Below are positions 51,091 through 59,554 of a stretch of DNA of 64,000 nucleotides, in pieces; positions within the stretch are counted from its first letter, which is position 1, and each line of letters opens with the position of its first letter. Source of the stretch: Fictibacillus nanhaiensis (GTDB lineage Bacteria; Bacillota; Bacilli; Bacillales; Fictibacillaceae); NCBI GenBank assembly GCA_017052515.1, contig JAFHKR010000039.1:1984001-2048000 (forward strand), written 5' to 3'. Position numbers and translations under genes: made by a program. Under the pieces are notes generated by a model, which was given only the letters and a program-made list of their open reading frames with translations, made no database searches and was not told the DNA's origin.

Positions 51091-51987
51091 ATGAAAGAGA
51101 ATCAAGAAAATAATAATAGCAAAAAAGCAGCTGTCCCAGATCGGCAATACTTTTTTCCCGTTCAAATTATTGAATATTTTATTGAAGAAGGTAAAGCGTC
51201 TTTACAAGTTTCAAACTTAGCACAATTCATTTTATCTTTTATGGCAGGTGCTTTTATTGCATTTGGCGCACTAGGTTCCGTTTTATTGTCCATGGGGGTC
51301 GAGACTTCTGGTCCCTTTAACCTTTTATCAGGTGTTGGATTCGCTATCGGGTATACGATGATCTTTCTATCAGGATCGATTCTTTTTACAGAGATTAATG
51401 TCTTACTACCTAGCTATATTTTACAAACCAAATATTGGATCAGTAAAAGGGTACTTCGATTTTGGGGGATCTGTTATATCGGAAACTTCTTAGGAGCATT
51501 ATTTGTTGGGTTTTTACTTAATATGTCAGGTTCATTAGACAAAGAATTTTATGAGGTACTTTTAAAGTTCATGGAAAAAAAGATGGAATTTACTGAACGT
51601 GGGACATGGGGTTGGTTTCAAGTATTATTCTCTGGTATTCTTGCAAACTGGCTTATCGGAATTGCAGCCGTTCTTGCTACAGCGGCACGAGATGTAATGG
51701 GTAAGATCTTTGGAATTCTTTTACCTGTAATTATCTTTGAAGCAGGAAATTTTCAACATGCCGTGGCAAACATGGGGTATTTCAGTATTACCGTTTTAGA
51801 AGGTTTTGAATATAGTTGGTATGAATTTATTCTTCTTAATTTAATTCCTGCAACGATTGGCAACTTGATTGGTGGGGGTATATTAGTTTCATTATTACTT
51901 TCTTTTGCATTTAAAGAAGACATTGATGATGATATCGTAAAAGAGGAAGAAGAAGAAGTAGAAAAGCTAAAACATAAGATGGAGTAA
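51091..51987 (+). CDS. Formate/nitrite transporter (FNT) family channel
   Basis: A 298-residue protein with six helices. FNT marks are FLSGSILFTEINVLL near 95 (loop 2), ANWLIGIAAVLATAARDVMGK near 190 and NFQHAVANM near 225 with the central His that gates anion passage. The acidic C-terminal tail (EDIDDDIVKEEEEEVEKLKH) is unusual. GAGGG lies ten bases before the ATG at 51091; the ATG three codons earlier touches that site. Substrate may be formate, nitrite or another small weak acid. Confidence 0.82.
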   Translation: MKENQENNNSKKAAVPDRQYFFPVQIIEYFIEEGKASLQVSNLAQFILSFMAGAFIAFGALGSVLLSMGVETSGPFNLLSGVGFAIGYTMIFLSGSILFTEINVLLPSYILQTKYWISKRVLRFWGICYIGNFLGALFVGFLLNMSGSLDKEFYEVLLKFMEKKMEFTERGTWGWFQVLFSGILANWLIGIAAVLATAARDVMGKIFGILLPVIIFEAGNFQHAVANMGYFSITVLEGFEYSWYEFILLNLIPATIGNLIGGGILVSLLLSFAFKEDIDDDIVKEEEEEVEKLKHKME

Positions 51988-52001
51988 TCATTCATATGTG
52001 A

Positions 52002-52036
52002 AACACCTTTATTGTCATATACAGTAAAGGTGTTTT
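52002..52036 (+). terminator. Terminator of the FNT gene
   Basis: AACACCTTTA / TAAAGGTGTT stem then TTTT. Confidence 0.87.
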
Positions 52037-52086
52037 TTGTTAGAGTTTCAGTAGGATTATATATTTTCTTTAGGGGATGAACCTAT

Positions 52087-52995
52087 TTGCCTTATCAAAC
52101 AAAACTTGCTTTTTTATATGTAGCAATCGGTGCATCTCTATGGGGAATCATCGGTTCCTTTGTTAAAGAGCTGACGCTCGCCGGTTTCACCTCATTGCAA
52201 ATTGTCTTTTTAAGAGCTGCTAGTGCATTTCTATTATTCCTTGCATGGATTGTTGTAAAGAATCCTGGTCTACTAAGGATCCATTTAAAAGATATATGGT
52301 ATTTCTTAGGTACGGGGGTTTTAAGTGTTTCCTTTTTTAATTGGTGTTATTTTACTACCATACAAACATCATCACTTGCCATTGCTGCTATTCTTTTGTA
52401 TACCGCTCCCGCTTTTGTACTTGTGATATCGGCACTTGTATTTAAAGAACCGTTGACCCGACAGAAGCTGGTTGCTCTCGCTTCTACCTTCTTTGGCTGT
52501 ACACTCGTCTCAGGTCTGTTCTCAGCTCAAATAGAACTCTCCATGTTAAGTCTTTTGATCGGATTAGGGGCAGGTTTTGGCTATTCTCTATACAGTATTT
52601 TTGGTAAGTTAGCTAGTCGAAAATATGAAACATTAACCATCAGCATCTACACTTTTTTCTTTGCCATGCTTGCTCTATTTCCTATCAGTGGTATAACTTC
52701 TACTGATATCCAAGTTTTCAGTCCATCCGTTGTCATGAATGTAATCGGTCTCGGTCTTTTTCCAACCGTATTCGCCTATTGGTTCTATACACAAGGTTTA
52801 CAACAGATCGATGCAAGCAAAGCCTCCATTGTGTCTACTATCGAACCGGTTGTAGCTACCTTGATGGGAGTGATCCTTTTCAAAGAATCCATCTCTTTTG
52901 TCCAAGGTATAGGTATTCTATTTGTATTGGGTTCCGTTCTTCTGATACAAGAACGAACAGGAAAGTCTGTTCAAACTTCTAACGCTCAAAAATAA
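52087..52995 (+). CDS. EamA-family (DMT) transporter
   Basis: A 302-residue protein with ten helices in two EamA repeats: LYVAIGASLWGIIGSFVKEL near 8 and LLIGLGAGFGYSLYSIFGKL near 155, each ending in a conserved EP/KE loop (FKEPLTRQKL, IEPVVATLMGVILFKESISF). It uses a TTG start behind AGGGGATG. Family members export amino acids or metabolites; the cargo is unknown. It ends at a bidirectional terminator. Confidence 0.87.
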   Translation: MPYQTKLAFLYVAIGASLWGIIGSFVKELTLAGFTSLQIVFLRAASAFLLFLAWIVVKNPGLLRIHLKDIWYFLGTGVLSVSFFNWCYFTTIQTSSLAIAAILLYTAPAFVLVISALVFKEPLTRQKLVALASTFFGCTLVSGLFSAQIELSMLSLLIGLGAGFGYSLYSIFGKLASRKYETLTISIYTFFFAMLALFPISGITSTDIQVFSPSVVMNVIGLGLFPTVFAYWFYTQGLQQIDASKASIVSTIEPVVATLMGVILFKESISFVQGIGILFVLGSVLLIQERTGKSVQTSNAQK

Positions 52996-53002
52996 CCGTT
53001 AG

Positions 53003-53033
53003 AAAAGGTGCAGCATAATCGCTGCACCTTTTT
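53003..53033. terminator. Bidirectional terminator
   Basis: AAAAGGTGCAGC / GCTGCACCTTTT perfect stem between the EamA gene and the amino-acid ABC operon. Confidence 0.9.
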
Positions 53034-53040
53034 GAATCCT

Positions 53041-53775
53041 TTATAAGATAGAGCTTAAGAAATTTTTCGTACGTTCTTCTTTAGGAGCATTGAAAAGCTC
53101 TTCTGGCTTCCCTCTTTCCCAGATCTGTCCATCGTGCATGTAAACGACCTCATCTGCTACCTCTTTCGCAAAGCCCATCTCATGGGTTACGACGACCATC
53201 GTCATGCCCTCTTGCGCAAGTTCTTTCATCGTGGCTAGCACTTCTCCTACTAGCTCTGGATCTAGAGCTGATGTAGGTTCATCAAACAGCATTATATCGG
53301 GTTTCATCGCAAGGGCTCTTGCAATCGCTACACGCTGCTTCTGCCCACCGGATAACTTAGCCGGATAAACATCTGCTTTATCAGAAAGACCCACTTTTCC
53401 AAGTAAAGCTTTTGCTTCTTGTTCTGCTTCTGATTTATTTTGGTTTTTTACTTTAAGAGGAGCTTCCATCACATTTTCCAATACCGTTTTGTGAGGAAAC
53501 AAGTTAAAGTGCTGAAAAACCATCCCTACTCTTTGGCGTACTTCATTTAAGTTATGAGTTTTCGGTTCAATTTCCTCTCCTTCAATGACAATTCTTCCAC
53601 CGTTTTTAATTTCAAGGAAGTTGATGCATCTGAGAAGAGTACTTTTTCCAGAACCACTGGCACCAATTAAGACTACAACTTCGCTCTCTTGTACGTTTAG
53701 ATTCACTTCTTTTAATACTTCTAAATCTCCAAAACTCTTCTTTAAGTTTTCAATACGTATCATCTCTTTTTTCAT
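53041..53775 (-). CDS. Polar amino acid ABC importer ATPase (GlnQ-like)
   Basis: A 244-residue ATPase: Walker [10 protein letters not shown], signature LSGGQKQR, Walker [17 protein letters not shown] and [21 protein letters not shown], the last typical of the GlnQ/HisP/TcyN group. AGGAGGTGC precedes the ATG. Third gene of binding protein-permease-ATPase. Confidence 0.92.
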   Translation of the reverse strand: MKKEMIRIENLKKSFGDLEVLKEVNLNVQESEVVVLIGASGSGKSTLLRCINFLEIKNGGRIVIEGEEIEPKTHNLNEVRQRVGMVFQHFNLFPHKTVLENVMEAPLKVKNQNKSEAEQEAKALLGKVGLSDKADVYPAKLSGGQKQRVAIARALAMKPDIMLFDEPTSALDPELVGEVLATMKELAQEGMTMVVVTHEMGFAKEVADEVVYMHDGQIWERGKPEELFNAPKEERTKNFLSSIL

Positions 53776-53788
53776 AGCAAAGCACCTC

Positions 53789-54448
53789 CTATTCTCCAGC
53801 GGATAGTTTCCTTTCTAACAGATTAACGAGTAAAGTGAAAAGAAGAACGAGGATTAGATAGTATAGACCAACAATAATTAGGTACGTCATCTCATCAAAT
53901 GTTCTAGATCCTTGTGTCGTTGCAATACTGAACAACTCATTAAGGGCAATAAAGGATGCTAGTGATGAATCCTTCAGACCAATAATAAATTGATTACCTA
54001 AAGGAGGTAACGCACGTTTAAAGGCTTGCGGCAGTATGATCCTTCTCATCGCTAAACCATACGTCATACCTAATGAACGTCCTGCCTCCATCTGCCCTTT
54101 ATCTACCGACTGAATGGAACCTCTGAAGATCTCTGCAATATAAGCACCATTATGCATGGCAAGTCCAAATGCTGCCGACCAGAAGGCAGAAATCCCCAAC
54201 TCCGCTAAACCAAAATAAAAGATAAATATCTGTACGATTAACGGTGTACCACGAATGAGTGCAATATAAATATTCGCGATCCAATTTAGGACTTTGATTC
54301 CAGAGATTTTAAATAATGCAAATATAAGTCCAATTCCCGTACCGATTAAGATAGATACAAAGGTAAGTTGAAGCGTGATCCAAAGCCCCTTCATGAAGAG
54401 TGGATAACTTTCTACTAATACGTCTAAAATGTGTGCGAGATCAAACAT
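53789..54448 (-). CDS. Polar amino acid ABC importer permease
   Basis: A 219-residue permease of the HisM/GlnP class: five helices, with [18 protein letters not shown] near 65 and the EAA loop [25 protein letters not shown] near 125. GGGGAGGAC precedes the ATG. It is 13 nt from the ATPase gene and probably works as a homodimer. Confidence 0.92.
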   Translation of the reverse strand: MFDLAHILDVLVESYPLFMKGLWITLQLTFVSILIGTGIGLIFALFKISGIKVLNWIANIYIALIRGTPLIVQIFIFYFGLAELGISAFWSAAFGLAMHNGAYIAEIFRGSIQSVDKGQMEAGRSLGMTYGLAMRRIILPQAFKRALPPLGNQFIIGLKDSSLASFIALNELFSIATTQGSRTFDEMTYLIIVGLYYLILVLLFTLLVNLLERKLSAGE

Positions 54449-54511
54449 TCCATTGTCCTCCCCATTTCATTCTCTTTGTGAATGGTATATAGATATGTAT
54501 GTATAAAAGAA

Positions 54512-54544
54512 AGCCACCCTGCACGTAACTTCATGAGGGCGGCT
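54512..54544 (-). other. Intercistronic hairpin between binding protein and permease genes
   Basis: AGCCGCCCT / AGGGTGGCT stem (one G-U pair) followed by a mixed TTTCTTTT run on the minus strand. It could act as a partial terminator giving more binding protein than permease, like the hairpin at 25613 in the iron operon. Confidence 0.65.
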
Positions 54545-54550
54545 CCACCA

Positions 54551-55336
54551 TTATTCAGGCTTCTTCGTGATATCAGCACCGACGTATTCTTCACTAAGCT
54601 TCGCGAGCTCACCGTTATCCTTCATTTTCTTTAATGCTTTATTTACCGCTTTTAACAATTCTTTATCATCTTTTTTAATGGCGATCGCTTGTTCACTCGT
54701 ACCGAGCTGCTCTTGTTCAACAATCTTAAATCCTTTTTCAATCGCTTGTTTACCCGTGATGGCGTCAGTAATAACTGCATCGTGTTTGCCTTCACTCAAC
54801 GCACGCAATGCTGTTGCATCACTGTCATAGTTTTTAATTTGATCCGTAAAATCTTGTGCAGATTTTTCATAGGTAGAACCTTTTGAAACAGCAACTTCTT
54901 TTCCTTTTAAATCTTCTTTCGTTTTAATATCACTGTCTGGTCTTGTAAAGATTACCGGACCTGAGTAATAATAGGGCTCGCTGAAATTCACTGCTTTCTT
55001 TCGGTCTTCAGTGATTGTATGGCTTGCCACTGCTGCGTCAAAACGATCTGCCTTAATAGCGGATACAGCACCGTGGAATTTAAACTTTTCTGGAACAGGC
55101 TTCAGACCAAGTTCTTTTGCAATCGCCTTACCAACTGCAACATCAAATCCTGTTAGTTCCCCACCCTTATCAACTGAACTGAATGGCGGGAACTCTCCTG
55201 ATACGATGAAGTTAAATTCTCCTTCGTTCTTTAATTCCAGACCTCCGTCACTTGACTCACTGCTGCCACATGCCGCTAGTACAAACATTGAAAAAACGAC
55301 AGCTAAAATACAAATCTTCTTTTTGAAATCTTTCAT
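54551..55336 (-). CDS. Polar amino acid ABC importer substrate-binding lipoprotein
   Basis: A 261-residue lipoprotein: lipobox VLAAC near residue 20, then GSSESSDGG linker. The mature domain is an SBP_bac_3 fold (FNFIVSGEFPPFSSVDKGGELTGFDV, FDAAVASHTITEDRKKAVNFSEPYY, VAVSKGSTYEK). The family binds polar amino acids such as glutamine, arginine or cystine. AAGGAGGATA precedes the ATG at 55336; the frame is open 16 codons further. No riboswitch or T-box is visible upstream. Confidence 0.91.
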   Translation of the reverse strand: MKDFKKKICILAVVFSMFVLAACGSSESSDGGLELKNEGEFNFIVSGEFPPFSSVDKGGELTGFDVAVGKAIAKELGLKPVPEKFKFHGAVSAIKADRFDAAVASHTITEDRKKAVNFSEPYYYSGPVIFTRPDSDIKTKEDLKGKEVAVSKGSTYEKSAQDFTDQIKNYDSDATALRALSEGKHDAVITDAITGKQAIEKGFKIVEQEQLGTSEQAIAIKKDDKELLKAVNKALKKMKDNGELAKLSEEYVGADITKKPE

Positions 55337-55468
55337 TCTTATCCTCCTTGAATATCCCTTTTTGTAGATCCCCCTACTAGACAAGACCTGTCAAAAATAT
55401 CAGATTTTTCATGCATCTTTTATATGGTTACCCTTTACAAAAAACTCGTAAACACTTATTTATCAAGC

Positions 55469-55507
55469 AAAAAAGCGCCTTTCAGATAAACTGAAATGCG
55501 CTTTTTA
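55469..55507 (-). terminator. Terminator of the histidine kinase gene
   Basis: AAAAGCGC...TTTCAG / CTGAAA...GCGCTTTT stem on the minus strand with a U run. Confidence 0.88.
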
Positions 55508-55515
55508 AATTTCTG

Positions 55516-57339
55516 TTAGGGTAATAGCTTTGTAGGCAACAATATTGTGACCGTGGTCCCAATATCTAACATACTTTCAAATGTAATATTTCCATGATGA
55601 TTTTCAATGATCTTCAGTGATACCATCAATCCTAAGCCAATGCCTTTTTCTTTATTAGAATAGAAGGGTTCTCCAAGTCTTGCAAGCCGTTCCTCACTAA
55701 TCCCCACTCCTTGGTCAGTAACTTTAATAAAGACATAGCCTTCATCATGTGCTCCTGTTTCTACAAAAATGGTACCTCCATTGTTCATAGATTCAATCGC
55801 ATTCTTGATCACGTTTATGATCACTTGTTTAATCTGATTTCCTTCACAAAGAATTTGAGGAACATCCATTAAATGCGTCTCAAATTGAACGTTTTTAAGG
55901 TTCGCTTCTGAATCTAAAAGTGTGATCGTCTGTTTAATAAAGTCGTTTACATTTCTTTGCTGAAAAAAAGTTTCTTGATGAGGTTTAGCCAATACTAAGA
56001 ATTCAGTAATGATGGATTCAATCCGATCCATCTCTGATAAGATGATCTCACTATGAAGATCTTCCATATCTGCTTTCATGAGTTGGACGAATCCTTTAAT
56101 ACTCGTGAGCGGATTACGAATCTCGTGAGCGATTCCTGCAGCAAGTTCACCAACGACTGTGAGTTTATCAGATTTTCTGAGCAATTCTTCTTTTTCTTTT
56201 AAATCTGTAATATCTTCTGAAATCCCAGCGATTCGATAGATCTCTTCCTCGTCATTGGTGATTGGAAATGCTCTTGTTCGGATCCAGCGGACTCTGTTAT
56301 TTTTTCCATGTATGCGGTACTCAATCTGTGATTCACCTTGTGCGATTGATTTTATGAACGCTGAGACTGCTTCTTGATCTTCCGTATGAACGTCAGTAAA
56401 AACTGATTCGAATCGATCGGTCTCTTCAGTGTCCCAAATCTCCTTATATGCCTTTGATATGTAAAGAAGCTGGTTCGTATTATAATTTTGCATCCAAAAA
56501 ATATCTTTTGCATTCTCGGCAAACTGGCGGAATCTCTCCTCACTCTCGCGAAGGCCTAGTTCCATTCGCTTGCTTTGGGTAATATCTCTTGAAACGCCAA
56601 CTATCCCTTCTACTTGACCTTGATCATTTTTTATAGGAGACAGGATAGCCTGATAATAGAGTCGTTCACCATTACGGACATTACTCCATTCATAAAACTG
56701 GGATTTACCTTGCAAAACAAGCTGACATGCCTTTTCTTGTCCTTCCGCAATCTCCGCTCCAAACACTTCTCGAACGGTCTTACCCAAGAAGTAAGAAGGT
56801 TTCACACGATGTTTTTCCATCCATCTTCCATAGATACCTGTATGTACAAAATTAGTGTCTAGTGTAAAGACCGTGTCTTCCATTGAATTTACTAATGAGT
56901 AAAAACGTTGCTGACTGTGATTCAACTTTTTCTCCGTACGTTTTAACTGTTGATTATCTATTAGAGTGATTACAGATAGATCGCTCCAATCTTTGTTAAA
57001 AGGAATGATAGAAACGGACAATGAAGACGAAAAGCCTGTATGATTACAGATTAAATCTACTTCGACCTGAAATTCTCGTGTTTTGTTTTTTATAACTTGA
57101 AGATAAGCTTCTTTCAGTGACCATTTTTCTTTATTGAGATCCGTTATAAAGAATGGGAGTTCATATAGAAATGCGCCTTCTACATCAGAATCTGACAACC
57201 TTAACATGTCACACGCTTTTGTATTGGCATAAAGAATAGTGCCACATGGTTCTAAAACGATAATCCCGTTATTTACCGCTTCATAGAACGTGTGCATCAT
57301 TTGTTTTGTGTTTTGTAATTCAAACGAAGTGTCTCGCAT
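55516..57339 (-). CDS. Sensor histidine kinase with three PAS domains
   Basis: A 607-residue soluble kinase without membrane helices. PAS1 covers about 10-125, PAS2 about 140-260 (SLVNSMEDTVFTLDTNFV), PAS3 about 265-385 (PAC motif YRIAGISEDITDLKEKE). The HisKA H-box AAGIAHEIRNPLTSIKGFV has the phospho-His near 404. The HATPase has N-box INVIKNAIESM, G1 VTDQGVGIS and GIGLGLMVS. The domain set is that of Bacillus phosphorelay kinases (KinA/KinE style). No response regulator is adjacent, which fits an orphan phosphorelay kinase. AAGGATGT precedes the ATG. Confidence 0.9.
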   Translation of the reverse strand: MRDTSFELQNTKQMMHTFYEAVNNGIIVLEPCGTILYANTKACDMLRLSDSDVEGAFLYELPFFITDLNKEKWSLKEAYLQVIKNKTREFQVEVDLICNHTGFSSSLSVSIIPFNKDWSDLSVITLIDNQQLKRTEKKLNHSQQRFYSLVNSMEDTVFTLDTNFVHTGIYGRWMEKHRVKPSYFLGKTVREVFGAEIAEGQEKACQLVLQGKSQFYEWSNVRNGERLYYQAILSPIKNDQGQVEGIVGVSRDITQSKRMELGLRESEERFRQFAENAKDIFWMQNYNTNQLLYISKAYKEIWDTEETDRFESVFTDVHTEDQEAVSAFIKSIAQGESQIEYRIHGKNNRVRWIRTRAFPITNDEEEIYRIAGISEDITDLKEKEELLRKSDKLTVVGELAAGIAHEIRNPLTSIKGFVQLMKADMEDLHSEIILSEMDRIESIITEFLVLAKPHQETFFQQRNVNDFIKQTITLLDSEANLKNVQFETHLMDVPQILCEGNQIKQVIINVIKNAIESMNNGGTIFVETGAHDEGYVFIKVTDQGVGISEERLARLGEPFYSNKEKGIGLGLMVSLKIIENHHGNITFESMLDIGTTVTILLPTKLLP

Positions 57340-57542
57340 GTTCTACATCCTTGTTGAATTATTTTTAAAGGATTTACAAGAAATGCCTTTTCTCTATTTT
57401 TCTATTAAATACAAAAAAACACAAGTGTTATTTTCCTCTTTTTGGATTCGCATGAGAGTAAATTCATAAAGTTTCAGGATAGAACAGCACGTTAACTCTT
57501 CTATGAACATTATATTTTTCCGTTCGTTTCAGATCGTACTAT

Positions 57543-57576
57543 AAAAAAACACACTGAATTATTTTTCAGTGTGTTT
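57543..57576 (-). terminator. Terminator of the flavodoxin-like reductase gene
   Basis: AAACACACTGA / TCAGTGTGTTT stem on the minus strand followed by U residues; overlaps the last codons. Confidence 0.87.
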
Positions 57577-58110
57577 CAATAAAGCTTTATTAAACGTCAG
57601 AGCATTTTCTAAGCTCATAGTGTCGGATAATATCTCCTGTGGTGCATTTGCATCTCCTATTAAATAGCCGGCAAATTCAGTACCTAAAAAGTCGAATATA
57701 TATTGAAATTGCTGGATCAGGGGTAGTGCTTTTGTTCGTGGATGATCTCCACCCACTGTAATAACATATGCTTTTTTATCGCTCATGCTTTTCTTAAAAT
57801 TCAATGCTTCCTCTCTTAAACTCTGTGAGAATCTATCTACAAAGTTCTTCATAGCACCGCTCATTCCATACCAATAAATAGGTGTTGCAAAGATAAGAAC
57901 GTCATACTGTAAGACCTGTCTGATTAATTCTTCATAATCGTCATAAACTTTATCAAACCCTCCTGCAACATGGCGTTGATCATCAATAGGATTTATTTTG
58001 TAGTTTTTGAGGTAAAAAGAAGTATACGGAATCCCGTCTAACGCCTTTTGTGTCAATGCGTCTGTATTTCCGTTTTCTCTAGAACTGCCGTTAATTACTG
58101 CGATTTTCAT
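57559..58110 (-). CDS. NAD(P)H-dependent FMN reductase / flavodoxin-fold protein
   Basis: A 183-residue flavodoxin-like protein. INGSSRENGNTDALTQKAL is the FMN phosphate loop and IFATPIYWYGMSGAMKNFVDRFSQ the second flavin-binding segment, typical of NADPH-dependent FMN reductases and multimeric flavodoxins. AAAGGTGA precedes the ATG at 58110; the open frame extends 15 codons up. Electron acceptor unknown. Single gene. Confidence 0.87.
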   Translation of the reverse strand: MKIAVINGSSRENGNTDALTQKALDGIPYTSFYLKNYKINPIDDQRHVAGGFDKVYDDYEELIRQVLQYDVLIFATPIYWYGMSGAMKNFVDRFSQSLREEALNFKKSMSDKKAYVITVGGDHPRTKALPLIQQFQYIFDFLGTEFAGYLIGDANAPQEILSDTMSLENALTFNKALLKHTEK

Positions 58111-58229
58111 GCGTATCACCTTTCGAGTATGCGTATTATTAATGCTAGCATTCATTTGATTTCATAGTAAATTTCATAAAAAATAAAAATAAAGAATAGA
58201 GTTAAAGATAAAAGGTTAGGAGGTCTACA

Positions 58230-58580
58230 ATGATCGTATTCACCATCATCTGCATGATTTCTTTCTATCTTTTTACGATACATGATTCTAAGAAGGTGAA
58301 ACAAGTAATCTGGCCTTTATATGGCATAGTAGGTATCGTGTGCCTCATCTCTTTGTTCTCTTTAACACCTGATACCGTGACTTATGTATATTGGGTAAGA
58401 TTATTCTTTCTAGTCTTGACTATACCTGTATTTATCCTTGTTGTTCGTAAGGTTTGGCAGCTCAGTTCAGATACGACAAGGTGGATACAGTATACAGTCT
58501 CTATTCCTATCTCCATTCTATTTATCTTTACGCTATGGTTATGTTGGAACATGTTCCCGATCTTCATGTATGTTTTATAA
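58230..58580 (+). CDS. Small four-helix membrane protein of unknown function
   Basis: A 116-residue protein, nearly all membrane: helices about 1-17, 26-45, 52-73 and 88-113 with short charged loops (HDSKKVKQ, RKVWQLSSDTTRW). I recognise no family. TTAGGAGGT precedes the ATG and a strong terminator follows. Confidence 0.68.
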   Translation: MIVFTIICMISFYLFTIHDSKKVKQVIWPLYGIVGIVCLISLFSLTPDTVTYVYWVRLFFLVLTIPVFILVVRKVWQLSSDTTRWIQYTVSIPISILFIFTLWLCWNMFPIFMYVL

Positions 58581-58607
58581 GAAGCATCCTATTATTTTAT
58601 TCAACCA

Positions 58608-58645
58608 AACACCCGCCTTCAGGATACAACTGAAGGCGGGTGTTT
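58608..58645 (+). terminator. Terminator of the small membrane protein gene
   Basis: ACACCCGCCTTCAG / CTGAAGGCGGGTGT strong stem, then a short T run. Confidence 0.88.
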
Positions 58646-58690
58646 CGTGTTGGAGGTTAAGGTTGTCCTCTTTAGATGGACAAAGAAGCG

Positions 58691-58957
58691 CTATTTGTCT
58701 TTGTCGGGGGTCTGACCCCCTTGCATTAGCGAAAGCACTTCTTTAACGATCGTGTTTATCTTTTGGTTTATAAATTCATCTCCAAAGCTTTCTTTAGCTT
58801 GCTTGATTGCCGCTATTACTTCTTCATCATATTGAATGAACTCTTCATCATCTTCTGCTTCATTGTATAGATCGATCATGCTGTCTAAACCCTCTTGCAT
58901 GCGATCTATCGCTTCACTATATTTTTCTCGATCTTCCTTATTATATTTCAACTTCAT
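58691..58957 (-). CDS. Small acidic helical protein of unknown function
   Basis: An 88-residue, strongly acidic, coiled-coil-like protein (REKYSEAIDRMQEGLDSMIDL, NEAEDDEEFIQYDEEVIAAI). I recognise no family. The ribosome binding site is weak (AGAATGGGTG); GTG at 58960 is an alternative. The last residues (LMQGGQTPDKDK) are encoded by the palindrome GGGGGTCTGACCCCC, which suggests the native C-terminus was replaced by a repeat insertion. Confidence 0.6.
   Translation of the reverse strand: MKLKYNKEDREKYSEAIDRMQEGLDSMIDLYNEAEDDEEFIQYDEEVIAAIKQAKESFGDEFINQKINTIVKEVLSLMQGGQTPDKDK
58706..58720. repeat. GGGGGTCTGACCCCC palindrome inside a gene end
   Basis: A 15-nt palindrome with TCTGA centre, followed on the minus strand by CGACAAAGAC. 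I know GGGGTCTGACCCC-type palindromes as recurrent elements in Bacillus genomes, similar in kind to REP sequences. Only one copy is in this window. Confidence 0.5.
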
Positions 58958-59122
58958 CACCCATTCTCAGCTTTTCCATCTATTCGTGCTATCAAACTTC
59001 ATAAACAATTACTCTTGTGACTTTCTTCCCTATTTTTTCATAGGAAAGTATACTATAATAATTTGGTTATTATTATCTTGAAATATATTATTTTACATAT
59101 TCATCGGAAGGAGGGGGCACAA

Positions 59123-59554
59123 TTGATCCGCCGTTGGTTTACGAAAAAAAATAAATTATTGCAGCCTGCATTTGAAACACCGTCATCACATTCATCGTTG
59201 AGTCTATGCACGAATGCTACAGATGAACCAGATCCTGCAAAAGAAATATCGCATTTTAAAATGCGGCTAAAAGAATTTGGAATAGAGTTTAGTCACTTAG
59301 TCTCCAGCACTCCTAAGGATGTTGAAAACAGACAACAAGCCATAAGAGTTGCTGAAGAAATCTCGAAAGATCCTGAGATGCGTAATTATTTTCTAACGTG
59401 GAAACGGTTGCCCCTTCTTCATCATGAAAGTACACAGCATCAAAAGCACACCATGAAAAAACAGCGAGAATACATAACCGCTCTTACCCTTATTTTTATA
59501 GAAAATTATCAAGTGTTGCTGCAATATGTTCCTGGCACAGGAGGAAAACACTAA
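59123..59554 (+). CDS. SigI C-terminal-domain-only protein (lacks sigma region 2)
   Basis: A 143-residue protein. Residues 45-137 follow the C-terminal half of the RNA polymerase sigma factor SigI: FKMRLKEFGIEFSHLV, STPKDVENRQQAIRVAEEI, KRLPL and MKKQREYITALTLI correspond to LxxYGxxFxELxxxSPKHxDxRxxA...KxLP...RKTxERxRKYIIA. The N-terminal SigI domain that binds core polymerase and the -10 element is absent; only about 44 low-complexity residues precede (RRWFTKKNKL...HSSLSL). The HTH has changed (HHESTQHQKHTMKKQREY). TTG start with GGAAGGAGGGGG six bases upstream; the next gene starts immediately after the stop. Decoy, split sigma subunit or repressor are options. Confidence 0.75.
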   Translation: MIRRWFTKKNKLLQPAFETPSSHSSLSLCTNATDEPDPAKEISHFKMRLKEFGIEFSHLVSSTPKDVENRQQAIRVAEEISKDPEMRNYFLTWKRLPLLHHESTQHQKHTMKKQREYITALTLIFIENYQVLLQYVPGTGGKH

